64,000 bases of DNA from Cryptomeria japonica (Eukaryota > Streptophyta > Pinopsida > Cupressales > Cupressaceae), in the NCBI RefSeq assembly GCF_030272615.1, contig NC_081414.1, positions 53,033,636-53,097,635 of the forward strand. The letters run 5' to 3'. Below are positions 45,528 through 57,983 of the stretch, piece after piece (positions within the stretch are counted from its first letter, which is position 1; every line of letters starts with the position of its first letter). A program made the translations under genes and the position numbers. The notes under the pieces were generated by a model. It saw only the letters and a list, made by a program, of their open reading frames with translations. It made no database searches and was not told where the DNA came from.

Positions 45528-47072
45528 TTGGTACCAAATATTACAGATTTAGACTTTCCTGCAGCCACTGATATATTGCATACTTTGTTGCCGCAAGAAG
45601 TCTGTACTTCTCATTTTTCTGATATATCCCAGATTGATCTTACTATAAAAATAGAAGTTGATTTGAATATCAACAGTGATCTTGTAGATACTCAAAAAGT
45701 AGCACTCATGGACTTGCTTAAATGTCATAAACATGCCTTTGCATGGGATTACAAGGACATGCATGGAATCGATCCCACAAATTGTACCCATCGTATCTAC
45801 ATAAAAGAAGATTGTAGCCCACTTAGACAACCACAAAGAAGAATCAATCTTGCATTAAAAGAAATAGTTAAAGAGGAATTGCAGAAGTTGTTAAAAGCTG
45901 GGTTTATCTATCCTATCTCTGATAGTCAATGAGTATCACCTTTGGTAATAGTTTCTAAGAAAGGAGGAAAATGGAGAGTATGTGTTTATTATAGAGCTTT
46001 GAACTTAGCAACAAGAAAAGATCATTTTCCATTGCCATTTATGGATCAGGTATTAGACTCTTTGGTTGGGAAGAGATACTTTTCATTTCTTGATAGATTA
46101 AGTGGCTACAACCAGATTCAGATAGCCCCAGAGGACCAAGAGAAGACTATATTTACTTGTCCTTGGGGAACATATGCATAGTCTATTCTTCCTTTTGGAT
46201 TATGTAATGCTTGGACCACTTTTCAAAGAGTAGTGATACACATATTTTTAGATATTTCCCAAGACATCATGGAAATTTATGTAGATGACTTTACAACTTA
46301 TGGTTTTGAATTTGAAGAAGCATTAGAGAACCCGAAGAAAGTTTTGCAATGGTGTGAAGACTATAGTTTGTCATTAAATAGTGAGAAGTGCTTCATTATG
46401 ATGTAGGCAGGTATAGTCCTTGGTCATCATATCTCTATAAAAGGAATACAGGTTGACCCAACAAAAATTGAAGATATTCAAAATATAAATGCACCAGTAA
46501 AGCAAAAAGATGTTAGAAGTTTTCTTGGTCATGTTGGATATTATAGAAGGTTTATCAAATATTTCAACAAAATTGCAAGTCCCTTATATTCTCTACTTAC
46601 CAAGGATATGGAATTTAAATGGACTTCTTCATGCAATGAAGCTTTCTTAAAGCTCAAGCACACTTTGACCCAAGCACCAGTTCTTAAAGGTCCAAATTGG
46701 TCTTTACCATTTCAAATTCATACAGATGCATCTGATTATGCAATAGGAGCAGTCTTAGGATAAAAGGTTGATAACTTGGAGAGTGCAATATATTATATTA
46801 GCAAGAACTTGTAGGGGCCTGAGTTAAATTACACAATCACTAAAAAAGAAATGTTAGTAGTTATATATGCACTCAACAAATTCAGGCACTATATAACAGG
46901 GTATCCCATATTTGTGCACACTGATTATACTGCAATCATATATCTCATGAATAAGCCTTCAATTACTAGTAGATTATCTCGCTGGTTATTATTGATGCAA
47001 GAATTTTATATCATAGTTATTGATAAACCAAGAAAGTCCAATGTGGTTGCAGATTATCTTTCAAGGCTTTAG
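45528..47072 (+). pseudogene. Element E reverse transcriptase and RNase H (Gypsy)
   Basis: The RT entry segment ACTCTHRIYIKEDCSP-like (HRIYIKEDCSPLRQPQRRIN) and LLKAGFIYPISDS*VSPL (TGA where Trp is expected, 45930), then VSKKGGKWRVCVYYRALNLA, FSFLDRLSGYNQIQIAPEDQ and the catalytic box EIYVDDFTTYG near 46280. LGHVGYYRRFIKYFNKIASP leads to RNase H, with HTDASDYAIGAVLG and the DYTAIIYLM segment. Stops near 46180, 46405, 46760, 46812 and 47070 mostly replace Gln or Trp. Both acidic RT residues remain. Confidence 0.9.
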
Positions 47073-48540
47073 TTACAGGAAGATCCTACAACCATAGATG
47101 ATGCTTTTCTAGATGAACATCTATTCCTTATACAAGCACACACTCCCTGGTATGCTGATATTTCCAATTATTTAGCTGCTGCTAAAATGCCACTTCATTT
47201 CTCCCCTAAAGAAAGAAGGTTTCTAGTTGAGAAAAGCTTAAACTTCTCATGGATCTATGATTGTTTGCTTTATACTGGACCTGACCAAGTCATGAGAAGA
47301 TGTGTAAGAGAAGATGAAACATATGATATCCTGCATGCATGTCATGATGAGCCGTGTGCAGGACATTTTGCTGCTAAAAGAACAACACTCAAAATACTGA
47401 ATACAGGATATTATTAGCCAACATTATATAAGGATGCAACACAGTATACAAGAAAATGTGACAGATGCTAGCGCATGGGGAGACCTACTAAATTTGATGA
47501 GATGCCGTTGTATCCACAAATATTGGTTTCACCATTTGATAAATAGGGATTATATTTTGTTGGTCCAATCGATCCCCCTTCTAATGGAAACTATTACATT
47601 TTAGTATGTATTGATTATGTAACCAAATGGGTGGAAGCTCGCGCCATGACACATGCAAGAGATAATAAGGTGGCTGAGTTCTTTTATGAGGAGATATTTA
47701 CAAGATATGGAGTACCAAAGGAAATTGTATCAGACCAAGGACCACAATTTACTTCAACATTGATTGCAGCCTTGGTCAATGAATACAATATAAGGCATAG
47801 AAAATCTACCCCATATCATCCACAAGCTAATGGACAAGTGGAGGTTACAAATAGGGAACTAGAGGCTATTCTTACCAAGACAGTAGTTGTTCATAAAAAA
47901 AGACTGGTCTCATAGACTTTCAGAAGCAATTTTGGCATACAGAACAACTTGGAAGACACCGATTGGTTTTACACCTTTTGAGATGGTGTATGGAAAAGCA
48001 ACAATGAGGCCTATTGGGTTTGAGCATAAAACTCTGAGGACAACCTTGCAATTAAATATAACACTTTGTGAAGCACAAAAAGATTGTATTCAACAATTGA
48101 ATGCTTTGGATGAATGGAGAAAAATGGTTGTCCAACAGACAGAACTGATACAAAATCAGAGAGCCAAGTGACATGATAAATACATCAAAGAGAAAAAGCT
48201 CAAATAAGGTGACTGGGCACTATTGTATGACTCAAGATATAAAGATACTATGGGAAAGCTACAAACTAGATGGTTAGGTCCATATGAGATAGAGGAAGTT
48301 TTCAACAATGGAGTTGTTCCTTTGACTACAATTGACCCGGTTCAGTTCAAGCTTTTGGTAAATGGTCACAGATTGCGTCTTTATCATAAGCCTACTGGCA
48401 AAGAGGAGTTCCTGCAACAATTTTCTAAAAAGGATAAAACACAAGTTCCTACAGCAACAAGTCAAGTTCCTTTTGCAATTGAACAAAATATTGGAGGTAA
48501 GGTTCCTGTAGCCTTTGCAATGAACACACTTGCCACTTCA
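47073..48540 (+). pseudogene. Element E integrase
   Basis: Zinc motif HACHDEPCAGHFAAKR ... CDRC*RMGRP, then the core: FVGPIDPPSNGNYYILVCID, VSDQGPQFTSTLIAALVNEY and YHPQANGQVEVTNRELEAIL. All three acidic residues are present. A frameshift lies near 47900 in an A-run, with the frame resuming at DWSHRLSEAILAYRTTWKTP. The C-terminal part is GDWALLYDSRYKDTMGKLQT followed by RWLGPYEIEEVF. Stops at 47415, 47470 and about 47546 replace Trp or Gln. No chromodomain is present, which fits Athila rather than chromoviruses. Confidence 0.9.
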
Positions 48541-49052
48541 TAATTCTCCATGCATCATTTCACAACAATATTTCCATGTCTTATGGAAATATTATTCTCC
48601 ATAAATAAATTTTTCCATCCATGTCATCCCATCTCATTTCCTTATCTGTCATTTCATTTCATTTCATTTCACCATTCTTTTCATACGCTTGCAGGTATGT
48701 ACATATTTTATTTTATTTTAATTAGGCATTTATGATTTCATTATGATTATTGCCTTTACTCAATCTGTGTACACTTCCCTAAATCCTTTCAGCATGTGTG
48801 GACACATGCTAAAGTAAGCTAGGAGGGTGTTTTATGGTCCACTTTCCAAAATTAGTAATTACTCATCCTTTTCGGTACCTTGATTTGATTGCTTGCCATC
48901 ATTCCTTTAATGAGATATTCTTTGGCATAAGAAAATAATGAATTCTACCGCCAAATTTGGAAATAGGTAAGGAAGTTTCAATTTTCAGTCTGTAGAGTAT
49001 TTTGGTTCTTCATTTCTTAGCTGTAGGGATTACTACATTAACAGATTAAGAA
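48541..49052 (+). other. Spacer between integrase and the extra ORF
   Basis: AT-rich sequence with catttcatttcatttcattt-type repeats near 48640-48675. No ORF. It may hold the splice acceptor or promoter for the downstream ORF (pyrimidine-rich ...ttttcatacgcttgcag at about 48677-48694), but this is inference. Confidence 0.4.
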
Positions 49053-51316
49053 ATGGGTGGAGATCCAATCCGCCATGAACCAATAATCCATGATGCATTG
49101 CTACATGATGCTCTTTGTGAGCATTATTTCCGGCAACATGGTTGGATTGTCTACTTTATGAAAATAACAGATTATAATGAAGAAATTGCCTCTGAGTTTA
49201 TGCATTCATTCAATGAAGGGGAGGCTACTATTAAAGGATTAAGGGTAATTTCTACAGAGCAACGGATAGCTAAGGTTATAGGGTTGCTGCAGGAAGGAGA
49301 ATTATTTCTAGAATCAAAAGACGCTAGAAGCGCCAGAGCAGAATTTACACACCCCACAGATGGACCTCTAATAGTGGATAAGCAAGGAACGAGGAGGGTT
49401 TGCCTTCCAGCAGAGTGGCCCCAGGTGGCTTTATATGTAATGAAGTACATTACTTTCGAATGGAGGTATTCAAATTTACATTCACCCCATTTCAAATTGC
49501 TTAGTTATTTATGGCATGGTCGGAGAGTGAATGTTCCAATTTTTTTATATCACCTCATTTCCACAGGTGCCAAAGAAACATGGAAAAAATGGAAATCCTT
49601 CTATCAGCCATTATGGTTTGATAAAATTGTTGGTAGAATGTTCTCTTAGGGATGTTTCACAGATGGAATGGGGGGTATTTGAAGATATATTGTAGTTTAG
49701 GGTTGAAGATGCTCTTGTTGTAGATGAGTTAGTAGTTGAAAAGGAGGAAATGGGAGAACCCTCTTCTCCCATAATTTTTGCAAAGAATGAATTGCTCATC
49801 GCTGAAGGAGATGTGACTATTATGGAGGAAGAGATGGTTGAGACAAACATGGAGCAACCCTCCACTTATTTTCAAAGAGAATCAACATCTTGTAAAAGAA
49901 AAGGGAAGGAATTAGAAAGAATTAATGCAGAATATGAACCTATGGTTTAGCCGCAGGAAACTCAAGTTTCCCCTGCAGCCAAGAGGCGTAGACCAAAGAG
50001 AAATACTCTTGTAGCAAAGCCATAGGTAGAAACCATTCCTACAGCCACTCCAAAGGTTTATGCAAGAAGAACTTGGAGTACTACCCAAAAAGTCCATCCC
50101 AGTAAGTGATGCAACAGAGGTTATTTCAGCAGAAGCTTTTTGAAGAAGAGAGCCCAACAAAGGTTGAAATTCAGAAGGAGGATGATGTTGACAGACTTTC
50201 AAGTCTGGCATATGTGGCAGGACAACTTGAGGAACCTATTGAATAAATTCCACGTCCAAAGGTAACAACTATTAGACCTCCATCATCCCTCAATAGTTTA
50301 TCTATTGCATTAACATTTTATAGGTAGTGGGAGATAGAAAGGGCTAGATTACAGGGGATTATTGACAAACAACATAAGGAAATTGAAAAAAGGGATAATA
50401 AAATTGAAGAATTAGAAGCCGAAGTTGATACAATCACTAGTATGGTCCTAGAGTTAATGCAATGTAGGGCACTGCCAAGATTTTATGCTCTGCATTTGAA
50501 AGAGCGATATTTAAATTTTAAATTAAACTACATTGTCAGGGACCTTAGCCCTTCTTTAGAAACCCCTAAGGAATTTTATGATGCCTATCAGACTTCCCCA
50601 ACAACTGCGAAAAATTTATTGTGTGAGCTTTACTTGCATAACTATGCTATAACTTCTGATAGTGAGTGGAATCCCTTGTTATACATTGGTCATATCCACA
50701 TAAAAGCCTTAATGTCATGGATTCAGAATGAGATCAACATGGGAGCACAGGCTAGAACACATAGGGATGTTGAATTTGATTGTCCATTACCGTTGAGGAA
50801 AGAAGCAAAAGAGCTAAGAGTTCTTTATTATGAATGGCATAAGCTATTGGTAAGGCAAGATGTGAGGAATCAAGTGTTGCCAATGAGGGAAGAAATATTC
50901 TAAGTATATGAGCATTTAGTTCAAAATGAAAGTGCAACTGCAATTGAAGGCCTAACTCAATGCTAGAATAATTTGCCAAAAGAATTGAAACAAGGAGAAC
51001 CTCATTCACTACCAAATTTTCATGCAGCTATGCAAAGAGCCCCTAAATATATCCAACTGGGTAGGATGAAAACCAATAACTGGTTACCTTTGATCTTTTA
51101 GCCCCCTATACTTATGTTGCCATTGTCGGGATGTAAGGTTACAGATCACCCATATGAAGTAGCTACAGAAGAGGCCAGATGGTCTAGATTATAAAAGATG
51201 AAGGGGTTTTATTGGAATTTGCCTTCAGGAGGAACAGGTCAAGGAACCGTTGGTGACTTAAGAGTTAGTGCTAGAATCAGGAATTTTCCTCTTGCTGGAG
51301 GATCAACAAGACCTTA
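49053..51316 (+). pseudogene. Element E extra ORF downstream of pol (env position)
   Basis: Starts MGGDPIRHEPIIHDALLHDA and ends ...NFPLAGGSTRP* just before the polypurine tract, about 750 codons with two frameshifts (near 49645 and 50100) and several TAG stops. Segments in order are an N-terminal globular region (YFRQHGWIVYFMKITDYNEE; LPAEWPQVALYVMKYITFEW), an acidic linker, a basic nuclear-signal-like cluster (AAKRRRPKRN at about 49978), a coiled coil (ARLQGIIDKQHKEIEKRDNK, 50345-50440), and a second folded region (MQCRALPRFYALHLKERYLN; EFYDAYQTSPTTAKNLL). I see no signal peptide or membrane segment, so this is not an obvious envelope protein. It lies in the same place as the env-like ORF of Athila elements. 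Confidence 0.65.
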
Positions 51317-51329
51317 AAGCTGGGGGGCA
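51317..51329 (+). other. Element E polypurine tract
   Basis: aagctggggggca, immediately before the 3' LTR start tgatgagttg. It lies directly after the extra ORF stop. Confidence 0.75.
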
Positions 51330-52130
51330 TGATGAGTTGAGACATTAGCATATTTTCATCCTTAGAACTCTTAAGTTTTTCTCATATTTTGATTTACATA
51401 GTAGTAATGAGGTATCAAAAGTTTACTATATGTATTTCAGATGTTAGCCTGAACCTATTAAAACATGTTTTGTCTTTGCCAGTTTATTCCTGTAGCCATG
51501 TTATTCATTCATGTTGCCATGCAGATTGTTTAGGCAATATCATGTGTGAAATTAATAGATGTTTTGATTAATTAAAATAGACATGTATGTTCTTGTATGT
51601 TCTTTCTTTTTGAGATTGCAGGAATAAATTGATGCTGCTGGGAAGGCTCTCTTGTCACATAGTTGCTATAGGAGATATTTAAGGAGGAGACTGAAAGATC
51701 AAGTCAACAGAAATGCTGATGAGCATAAGGAATGATAGAGGAAAATTAATTATGCAATGTTTACTGATGTCTTACTCAAGTAGATGTTAGTGCTGAAAAT
51801 ACCGCCACGATGTGTTATGATTGTGGTTCAGTTTAGATCCACATTATCAGTGACTTAACTCTAGTTGTTTCCTTTCTTGATTAGTTATCTGCCTCTTCTA
51901 ATCGGCGTGATTTGTGTAATAGGAAGTAATTGTTTTTTTTTAATCAAAGGTCTTTATCTCTTTTCGTAGGTTAGATAGAAAAGAGAGAAAGCAGAGAAGA
52001 GGATTTTAGAAATAAAGTTACAAGTGTTTTGAGTTTCTTTTGATGCTGAATCATGTAATGACTTCTGAAGAACAATGAATAAAGATATGTTATTCTGAGC
52101 ACTTAGAGTTGTTTTTGGGAAGCCTGGAAT
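51330..52130 (+). repeat. Element E 3' LTR, first part
   Basis: Matches 41673-42420 of the 5' LTR, plus the first 40 bases missing there. It is broken after cctggaat by element F and resumes at 58352. The 5' LTR reads uninterrupted cctagaatcactcatcc here. Confidence 0.9.
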
Positions 52131-52497
52131 GGTGAGAGTTGAGAAACACAACACCACAGGAGCCTAAAGATCTTCAGTAATCTGGATAATCTGTTACAAG
52201 GAGAAGCAAGGAAATAAAAATAACTAAAAGCAAAAACACACAAAAATATGCTCAAAAGATGAGAGCTCAATATTCACAAAATGTGTAATGTGATAATGAT
52301 ACAAAGAAAAGAAAATTAACCTCTAATAGGTCAATAAACCCTAAAAGGGAAAACTTAGGCTTGCACATAATAATTAATAAAAGAATTAATTATTATGCAC
52401 CTAATGTTAGCTTAAGTGTAAAAAGAGATAATAGGGAACTTAAAGAAATAAACAAATATTATTTAATTAATCAAGTAAAGACCTGATTACTCTAACA
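52131..52497 (-). repeat. Element F 3' LTR
   Basis: ggtgagagttgag...ctctaaca, paired with 57984-58346. The first base is G where the other copy has the canonical T of TG. Confidence 0.92.
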
Positions 52498-52509
52498 CCC
52501 CCCCCTTAA
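52498..52509 (-). other. Element F polypurine tract
   Basis: On the minus strand TTAAGGGGGGGG abuts the 3' LTR. Confidence 0.85.
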
Positions 52510-52734
52510 GCTAGACTTAGGGAGAAGATAAAACCTAGAACAACTACTAAAAGCAGGAAAGATGGTTCACGACAACAAGGCCTGATCAGGTACCCAAATA
52601 CAATGAAATCTCTATGAAACAAAGATAAAGGAGGAAACCCAATGGTAAAAAACTCCTCTCTAAAAAGAGATAAAAGAACATGCTGAAAGAAGAAGAAGGA
52701 AGGCCTCATAAAGACCTCCCAAGGACAACTTCCT

Positions 52735-54430
52735 TCACCCCAAGCATAGAGTGCAACTAAAGATAGCGCGGCGATGCAAAAGGTTTCATGAAGATGTCTG
52801 TAACCTGCTCTACAGTGGGAATGTACTCCAGAATGAGAGAACCATCCTGAATCAACTAGTAGATGAAATGCATGTGAAGCTCAATGTGCTTCGTCCATTG
52901 ATGCTCTACTAGGTTGCGGGAAATATGAACAGAACTCTAATTTTCACACCAAAGAACAGTGGGAGTATCATGAGGAAAACCAAACTCAGTCATCAATTGT
53001 CCAAGCCATAAGATCTCCTGACTGGCGAGCACAACAACTTGATACTCAGCCTTTGTAGATGATAATGCATGAGCAGTATGATTCTTGCAAGACCATGTGA
53101 TAGGACTAGAGCAAAAATAGAAAACAAAGCCAAAAGTAGACTTCTGATCAGTGACATCACCAACACAATCTGAGTCAGTGTAGCCAACAATGTGAGGTTC
53201 CCCTAATGTGTAGTGAATGCCATGAGAACTAGAGCCTTGAATGTACTGCAAAATGCATTTGGTAGCTTGCTAATGACTCTCATGAGGATCATGGGAGAAT
53301 CAAGAGACAAGGCCAACCATAAAGGAAAGATCAGGATGAGTGTGAGTCAGGTACAACAAACTGCTAACCAATTGCCTGTAAAGTGTAGAATCTATTGAAG
53401 GAGTGGGACAAGTAGGAATCAAAACAACCCCTGATTGAAAATGAGTGGGAGAAGGCTTGCAATCAAGCATACCAAAGCGCCAAAGGATGTCAAGAGTATA
53501 ATTCTACTGGTAAATGTAGATCCCATCAGAAGATTGAATCACCTGAAGACCAAGAAAATAGTGCAGAAGACCAATGTCTATCATCTCAAACTGGTCCATC
53601 AAGGCTCGCTGAATATGTTGAATCATAGAGGATGAGCTACCTATGACGAGGAGATCATCAACATATAGCACAAGGATTAGGATCTCACCCTTAAGAAGCT
53701 AAATATACACCGTGTGATCAGAATGATTGCGGGTCAAACCAGTGGAGAGCAAGAAAGAATCCATCTTCTCATACCAAGCTCGAGGGGCTTGTTTGAGACC
53801 ATACAATGAATGCCTAAGTTTGCAAACCAAAGAAATGTCCTACAAAAATCCCTAAGGCTACTCCATGTAGATTTCCTCCTGTAGGTCCCCATGCAAGAAG
53901 GCACTCTTCACATCCATCTGAAAAACAGGCCATCCCTGAGAAGTTGCAAGAGAGAGTACAAAGCGAATAGAGTTCATCTTGGCGGTAGGGGCAAAGGTTT
54001 CGAAGTAATCAATACCCTCAACCTATGAGAAACCATTCGCAACAAGATGTGCTTTGTACTTATTAATGGAACCATCAGTAACATACTTAGTGTGATACAA
54101 CCAGCGACACCTAACCATCTTTCCGCCCTTAGGAATAGGACAAAGATCCCAAGTATGATTCCTCATCAAAGAAGAATACTCCTCCTCCATAGCACAGTCC
54201 CACTTAGGGTGTCCTGTAGCCTCTGAAAACTTCTGAGGATCATCTGAAATGACACGACTCAAAAGACTAGAACCCACAGTATGAGAATGGGTGCGACGAG
54301 TATCTGAAGGATCACTAACCATAGAACCTGCCACCTCAATAGTAAAGCGAGCACACTTGGGCATCTGAGGTGGAGCAGGTGGAGGTGGGGATGGTGGATC
54401 ATCAACACCATCATTAGAATCATCCTCAAA
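52735..54430 (-). pseudogene. Element F reverse transcriptase and RNase H
   Basis: Reading leftward: a linker (MPKCARFTIEVAG..., 54364), RT start WDCAMEEEYSSLMRNHTWDL and RCRWLYHTKYVTDGSINKYK, the core MDVKSAFLHGDLQEEIYM-like (53850-53930), the catalytic box LYVDDLLVIG near 53640-53670, and RNase H at 52937-53251 with VGYTDSDCVGDVTDQKSTFG and HALSSTKAEYQVVVLASQE. A C-terminal VEQVTDIFMKPFASPRYL follows at about 52755. Several TAG and TGA stops break the frame. The enzyme type is the shorter-tailed Copia RT, distinct from B and C. Confidence 0.88.
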
Positions 54431-54436
54431 ATAATC

Positions 54437-55850
54437 CTAAAGAGATGTAGTGGAAGGAGTAGGCAAAGGACTAGCCATTGGAGTCAGGGTATCCACTGTG
54501 GGAAGGCACTCATCAAACTGAACATCCCGTCGAAATAAGACCTCTCTAGAATCAAGATCAAACAACTTGTATGCCTTAACATCCTCACAGTAGAGAACAA
54601 AAATGAGGGGTCGACTCTTCAGCTCCATGGATTTCCTCTGAGCATCAGGAATAAAAGCCCATGCCTCACTGCCAAATACTTGGAAAAAAGAAACATCAGG
54701 CTTGTCATGAGACCAAGCCTCCTCAGGAGTCATGTGTTGAATAGCCTTGTGAGGCATCCAATTCTAAACATAGTTGGCACAATTGATTGCCTCAGCCCCA
54801 AAAGGAAAATTCATAGACCTGGACTGAATCATACAATTTGCCATCTCTCGTAAAGTTTTATTCTTGCGCTCAATGAAACCATTCTGCTGAGGGGTGTAGG
54901 GAACAGTAAACTGATGCTGCAAACCATGCTCAGTGCAAAAATCTCTGAAATCTTGATTCACATACTCCCCCCCATTATCTATACGTATCCACTGAATAGA
55001 ATAGCCAGACTACTTCTCTACAAATGTCTTGAAGATTCGAAATGAATCAAAGACATCAAACTTGTACTTAAGAAAGTACACCCATGTGCGTCTGGAGAAG
55101 TCATAATAAAAGTGAGTACATACTTGGACCCAAAAAAAGGAGTGGGAAATGATATGAGATCACTATGAATCAACTCCAAGGGTGCCAAAGCATGAGAGGT
55201 TCTTCCCTTCGGAAAGGGATCTCTGTGATGCTTGCCAAGCACACAACCATGACAAACACCATCAGTGCAAATCTATGGGACCCCAAGAACAAGTGCCTAT
55301 GTACTCATATGCTGAAGATATCTATAATTGACATGGCCCAAGCGCTCATGCCAAAGCTTACTCACTGAATCTGCATGTGCTATAAGAGATGAACCTACAC
55401 CTGCAGAGGGCTCAAATCCATAAAATCTGTACAAACAAGATGCAGTATCAACACTCCCAGTTGCCACAACTAAATCAGAGTCATGGAGGCCTCGAATAAC
55501 TACATCATGTGGTGAGAAATCAACTGTCTTACCAGAGCCAGAATGACAAATCTAATAAATGGACAAGAGGTTCGTCGAGATGTCATGGACAACCAGAACA
55601 TCCTATAGAGTTCCCCCATCCAAAGAGACAGAACCCAAACCCAAGACTGAAAGCTAAATTGAGTCACCCATTGCAATCTGTGAAGTACCACAAGAGGCAA
55701 GAGAAGTAACCAACTACTGAGTGTGAGTCATATGGTGATAAACACCATAATCAAGTATCCATGTGGACCCATAGGTCAAAGCTCAAGCAGTGAGAGCATG
55801 ACCTTTTCCTGTGGAAGAAGAAGATGCCTGAGGTGAGGAGATGTGATGCT
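54437..55850 (-). pseudogene. Element F protease and integrase
   Basis: The protease site reads STWILDYGVYHHMTHT (55750-55800), where relatives have LDSGASHHM; the catalytic Asp is kept but its Ser is Tyr. The zinc motif is LWHERLGHVNYRYLQHM and CHGCVLGKHH. The integrase core has LELIHSDLISFPTPFFGSKY, DFRDFCTEHGLQHQFTVPYT and PQQNGFIERKNKTLREM, so at least the first Asp and the Glu remain. The C-terminal part is FFQVFGSEAWAFIPDAQRKS. The frame is split by stops at about 54763, 54965 and 55018 plus a frameshift near 55100. Confidence 0.88.
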
Positions 55851-56731
55851 GCTACATGGCTTCCTCTAAAGCCTCTAAGCATTTCCAACACCTGAAAACT
55901 GAATGTCCTTCCTTGTCACAAAAATTAGAAGTGTCTCCTGATTTCTTCTTAGTCTTGGAGGAACACTCACCAGACTGTGAAGATTTCCAATGTTTTGGAG
56001 GAAATGGTGGTTTAGAATCAGACTTAGGAGGAGGCTTGGAGGAGTGCTCACTGCCAGCATAATTCTTCTTCGGCTTCAGTTTCTGCTTTTGCTTCTCCTT
56101 AGAGGACCGAGCAACCAATGCTTTGTTCTTGGATCCTGAGAGCATATCCAGCTGAAAAAGATGAGACTACTCACGAGACAGACACTCACAAGAAACATCA
56201 AAGGTAGGCATGGTGAAATGAGCACCCAAGCCATCCATGGTGGAGTAGAAAGCAGAGGCAAAAAACTAAAAAATGACCCCGAATCTTTGAAAGAATCAAG
56301 TGAATGCACTCTGTGTCTATCTTGGTCTTACCACATCCTTGAAGAACAGATCTGGTAGTCTTGAAATTGTTCAAAAAATCCTCAATGGTGGGAAAGGAAT
56401 CAGTTGACAAGGAAACCAACTCTGCCTCAATCTGTAATACTTGAATCTCATTCACCCTTCCAAAGAGAGACTCAAACTTCAACCACATAGCCCGAGGAGT
56501 GAGCAAATCCTCAAGGTGGAACAAAAGACTATCAGAGACATGCAAAGAGAGAAAACCCATGGCCTCATCCATCTTGTTTCTGTGCTGAAGAATCTCATAA
56601 GGATGCTGCGAGAGAGGCTGAACCTCATCCAAACAAGACCACAAGTCTCATGCCCAGAGAAGCCTCGTGATGCGGGGCTTCTAGGTGTGATAGTTGTGTG
56701 AAGTCAACAACTCAACTAAAGGATCTGCCAT
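55851..56731 (-). pseudogene. Element F gag
   Basis: Starts MADPLVELLTSHNYHT (56731), with TAG at the next codon where Trp is expected in the HTWKPR-type motif. UBN2 features follow: LWSCLDEVQPLSQHPYEILQ, AMGFLSLHVSDSLLFHLEDL and SLFGRVNEIQVLQIEAEL. After a frameshift near 56240 comes a Lys-rich region (KEKQKQKLKPKKNYAGSEHS), then a degenerate zinc knuckle FCDKEGHSVFRCWKC that keeps Cys, His and Cys but not the full CX2CX4HX4C spacing. Confidence 0.85.
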
Positions 56732-57971
56732 GAAAAAACTCTGCCTATGCACATGCTTGTTGATTTTTTTATTATGTAATCTTTTAGAATAGACAGAAGA
56801 TACAAAAGGGTTTGTTTGTTTTGAGAGTTTTGGTATTCTTGATTTCTGATATAAATGACAGAAAGCAAGAAAAAAACACCCCCCCACAATAGATAAACCC
56901 AAACCCTAGTACATACTGATGAGAAGGAAGTAGTGCATAAGCAAAAAAACTTCAAACTGAAATCTCATGTACCTGATAAAAATTATGAGAAAAAAGATCA
57001 CATATCTGAATAGAGCATGCTGAGATATTTCCAATGCCTATTCATTTTCAAAACACGAAGTCTGTTTGCCCATTCTATGACCCCATAAGTGCAGAAAAGA
57101 GTCATGAATTTGACTAGAAAAAAGTATAGTCAAACAACATATTTAGAAAAAAAATCCAAGAACCACAAGGTCCGGCTCGGAACCAGCTTTCCGACGCCTA
57201 TTTGTTTTCCAAAAAATGACTCCGGATGCTCAACATATGGTAAAAAAATGAACCCCCCCTAAAAAAGGCAAGAGAGTGATGGTCTGGTGGAGGAGCCAAG
57301 GGGTGGTGGCGCACGGGCGACGCTTCGACGGCACTCCGGCTATGCTCCGGGGAGGAGCGATGGAGTGGCGGGGCTGCGAAGGAGGTGGCCGGGCGCATGG
57401 AGAGGCCTAGCGTTAGCGGCAGCGGCGGCAACCGACGGGGGTGGTGACGTAGGGAAAAAGGCAGTGGCAATGGTGGGGGCCGGTGAGGCCGACAGGGGGT
57501 CGGTGGGTAGCCAGAGGGCCGGGACTGACAGGTCCGGTCTGCCGTACGACGACCAGACTATCAAGGTACTGTACCCCTACGAAAACTCAACTCCAATTTT
57601 TTTTTTGTTTTATTTAAACTCTTTTTCCTATTACCTTTTTGATTTTTAAAAAAAATAAAAAAATAGGCCTGCATGCCGTAAAAAGGCAAAAAATAATATT
57701 TTTTTTGACTTTTTTTCTCGATCTGTGTGCCAGGGTCGTACGACCCGGTACTGAAGAAAAATGCCCCCAGATGCTCAGGAGTCAAAACTAGGCAAGTTTT
57801 AAATGACTATAGGGGTTTTTGGGCCTTCTGAGCAAAATGGTGAGGTCTGTTTAGGCCCAAAGAGATAAAAAAAGGCCTATCCCTAAGTGCAAAAGAAAAA
57901 CTTTCTGAAACCCCTGATCTGCTTCCAATGCAAAAATTCTTAAAACAAGAACAAATAGTTGTAGATTTGAA
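56732..57971 (-). other. Element F leader with a GC-rich CpG block
   Basis: 1.24 kb of non-coding leader between primer site and gag. 57281-57560 is strikingly GC- and CpG-rich against an AT-rich window. Frames in it give only Pro/Ala/Arg low-complexity peptides on either strand, so I call no gene. The remainder is A/T-rich, with homopolymer runs at 57597-57720. Confidence 0.7.
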
Positions 57972-57983
57972 GCTCTGATACCA
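57972..57983 (-). other. Element F primer-binding site (tRNA-iMet)
   Basis: Minus strand TGGTATCAGAGC, directly abutting the 5' LTR. Confidence 0.93.

Noticed and set aside
49053-51316. Retroviral-type envelope protein
   Set aside because: No signal peptide, transmembrane segment or cleavage-site pattern is visible; only its position is env-like.
57287-57649. GC-rich coding genes on both strands
   Set aside because: Frames on both strands are equally open because GC-rich DNA has few stops. The peptides are Pro/Ala/Arg low complexity and lie in an element leader.
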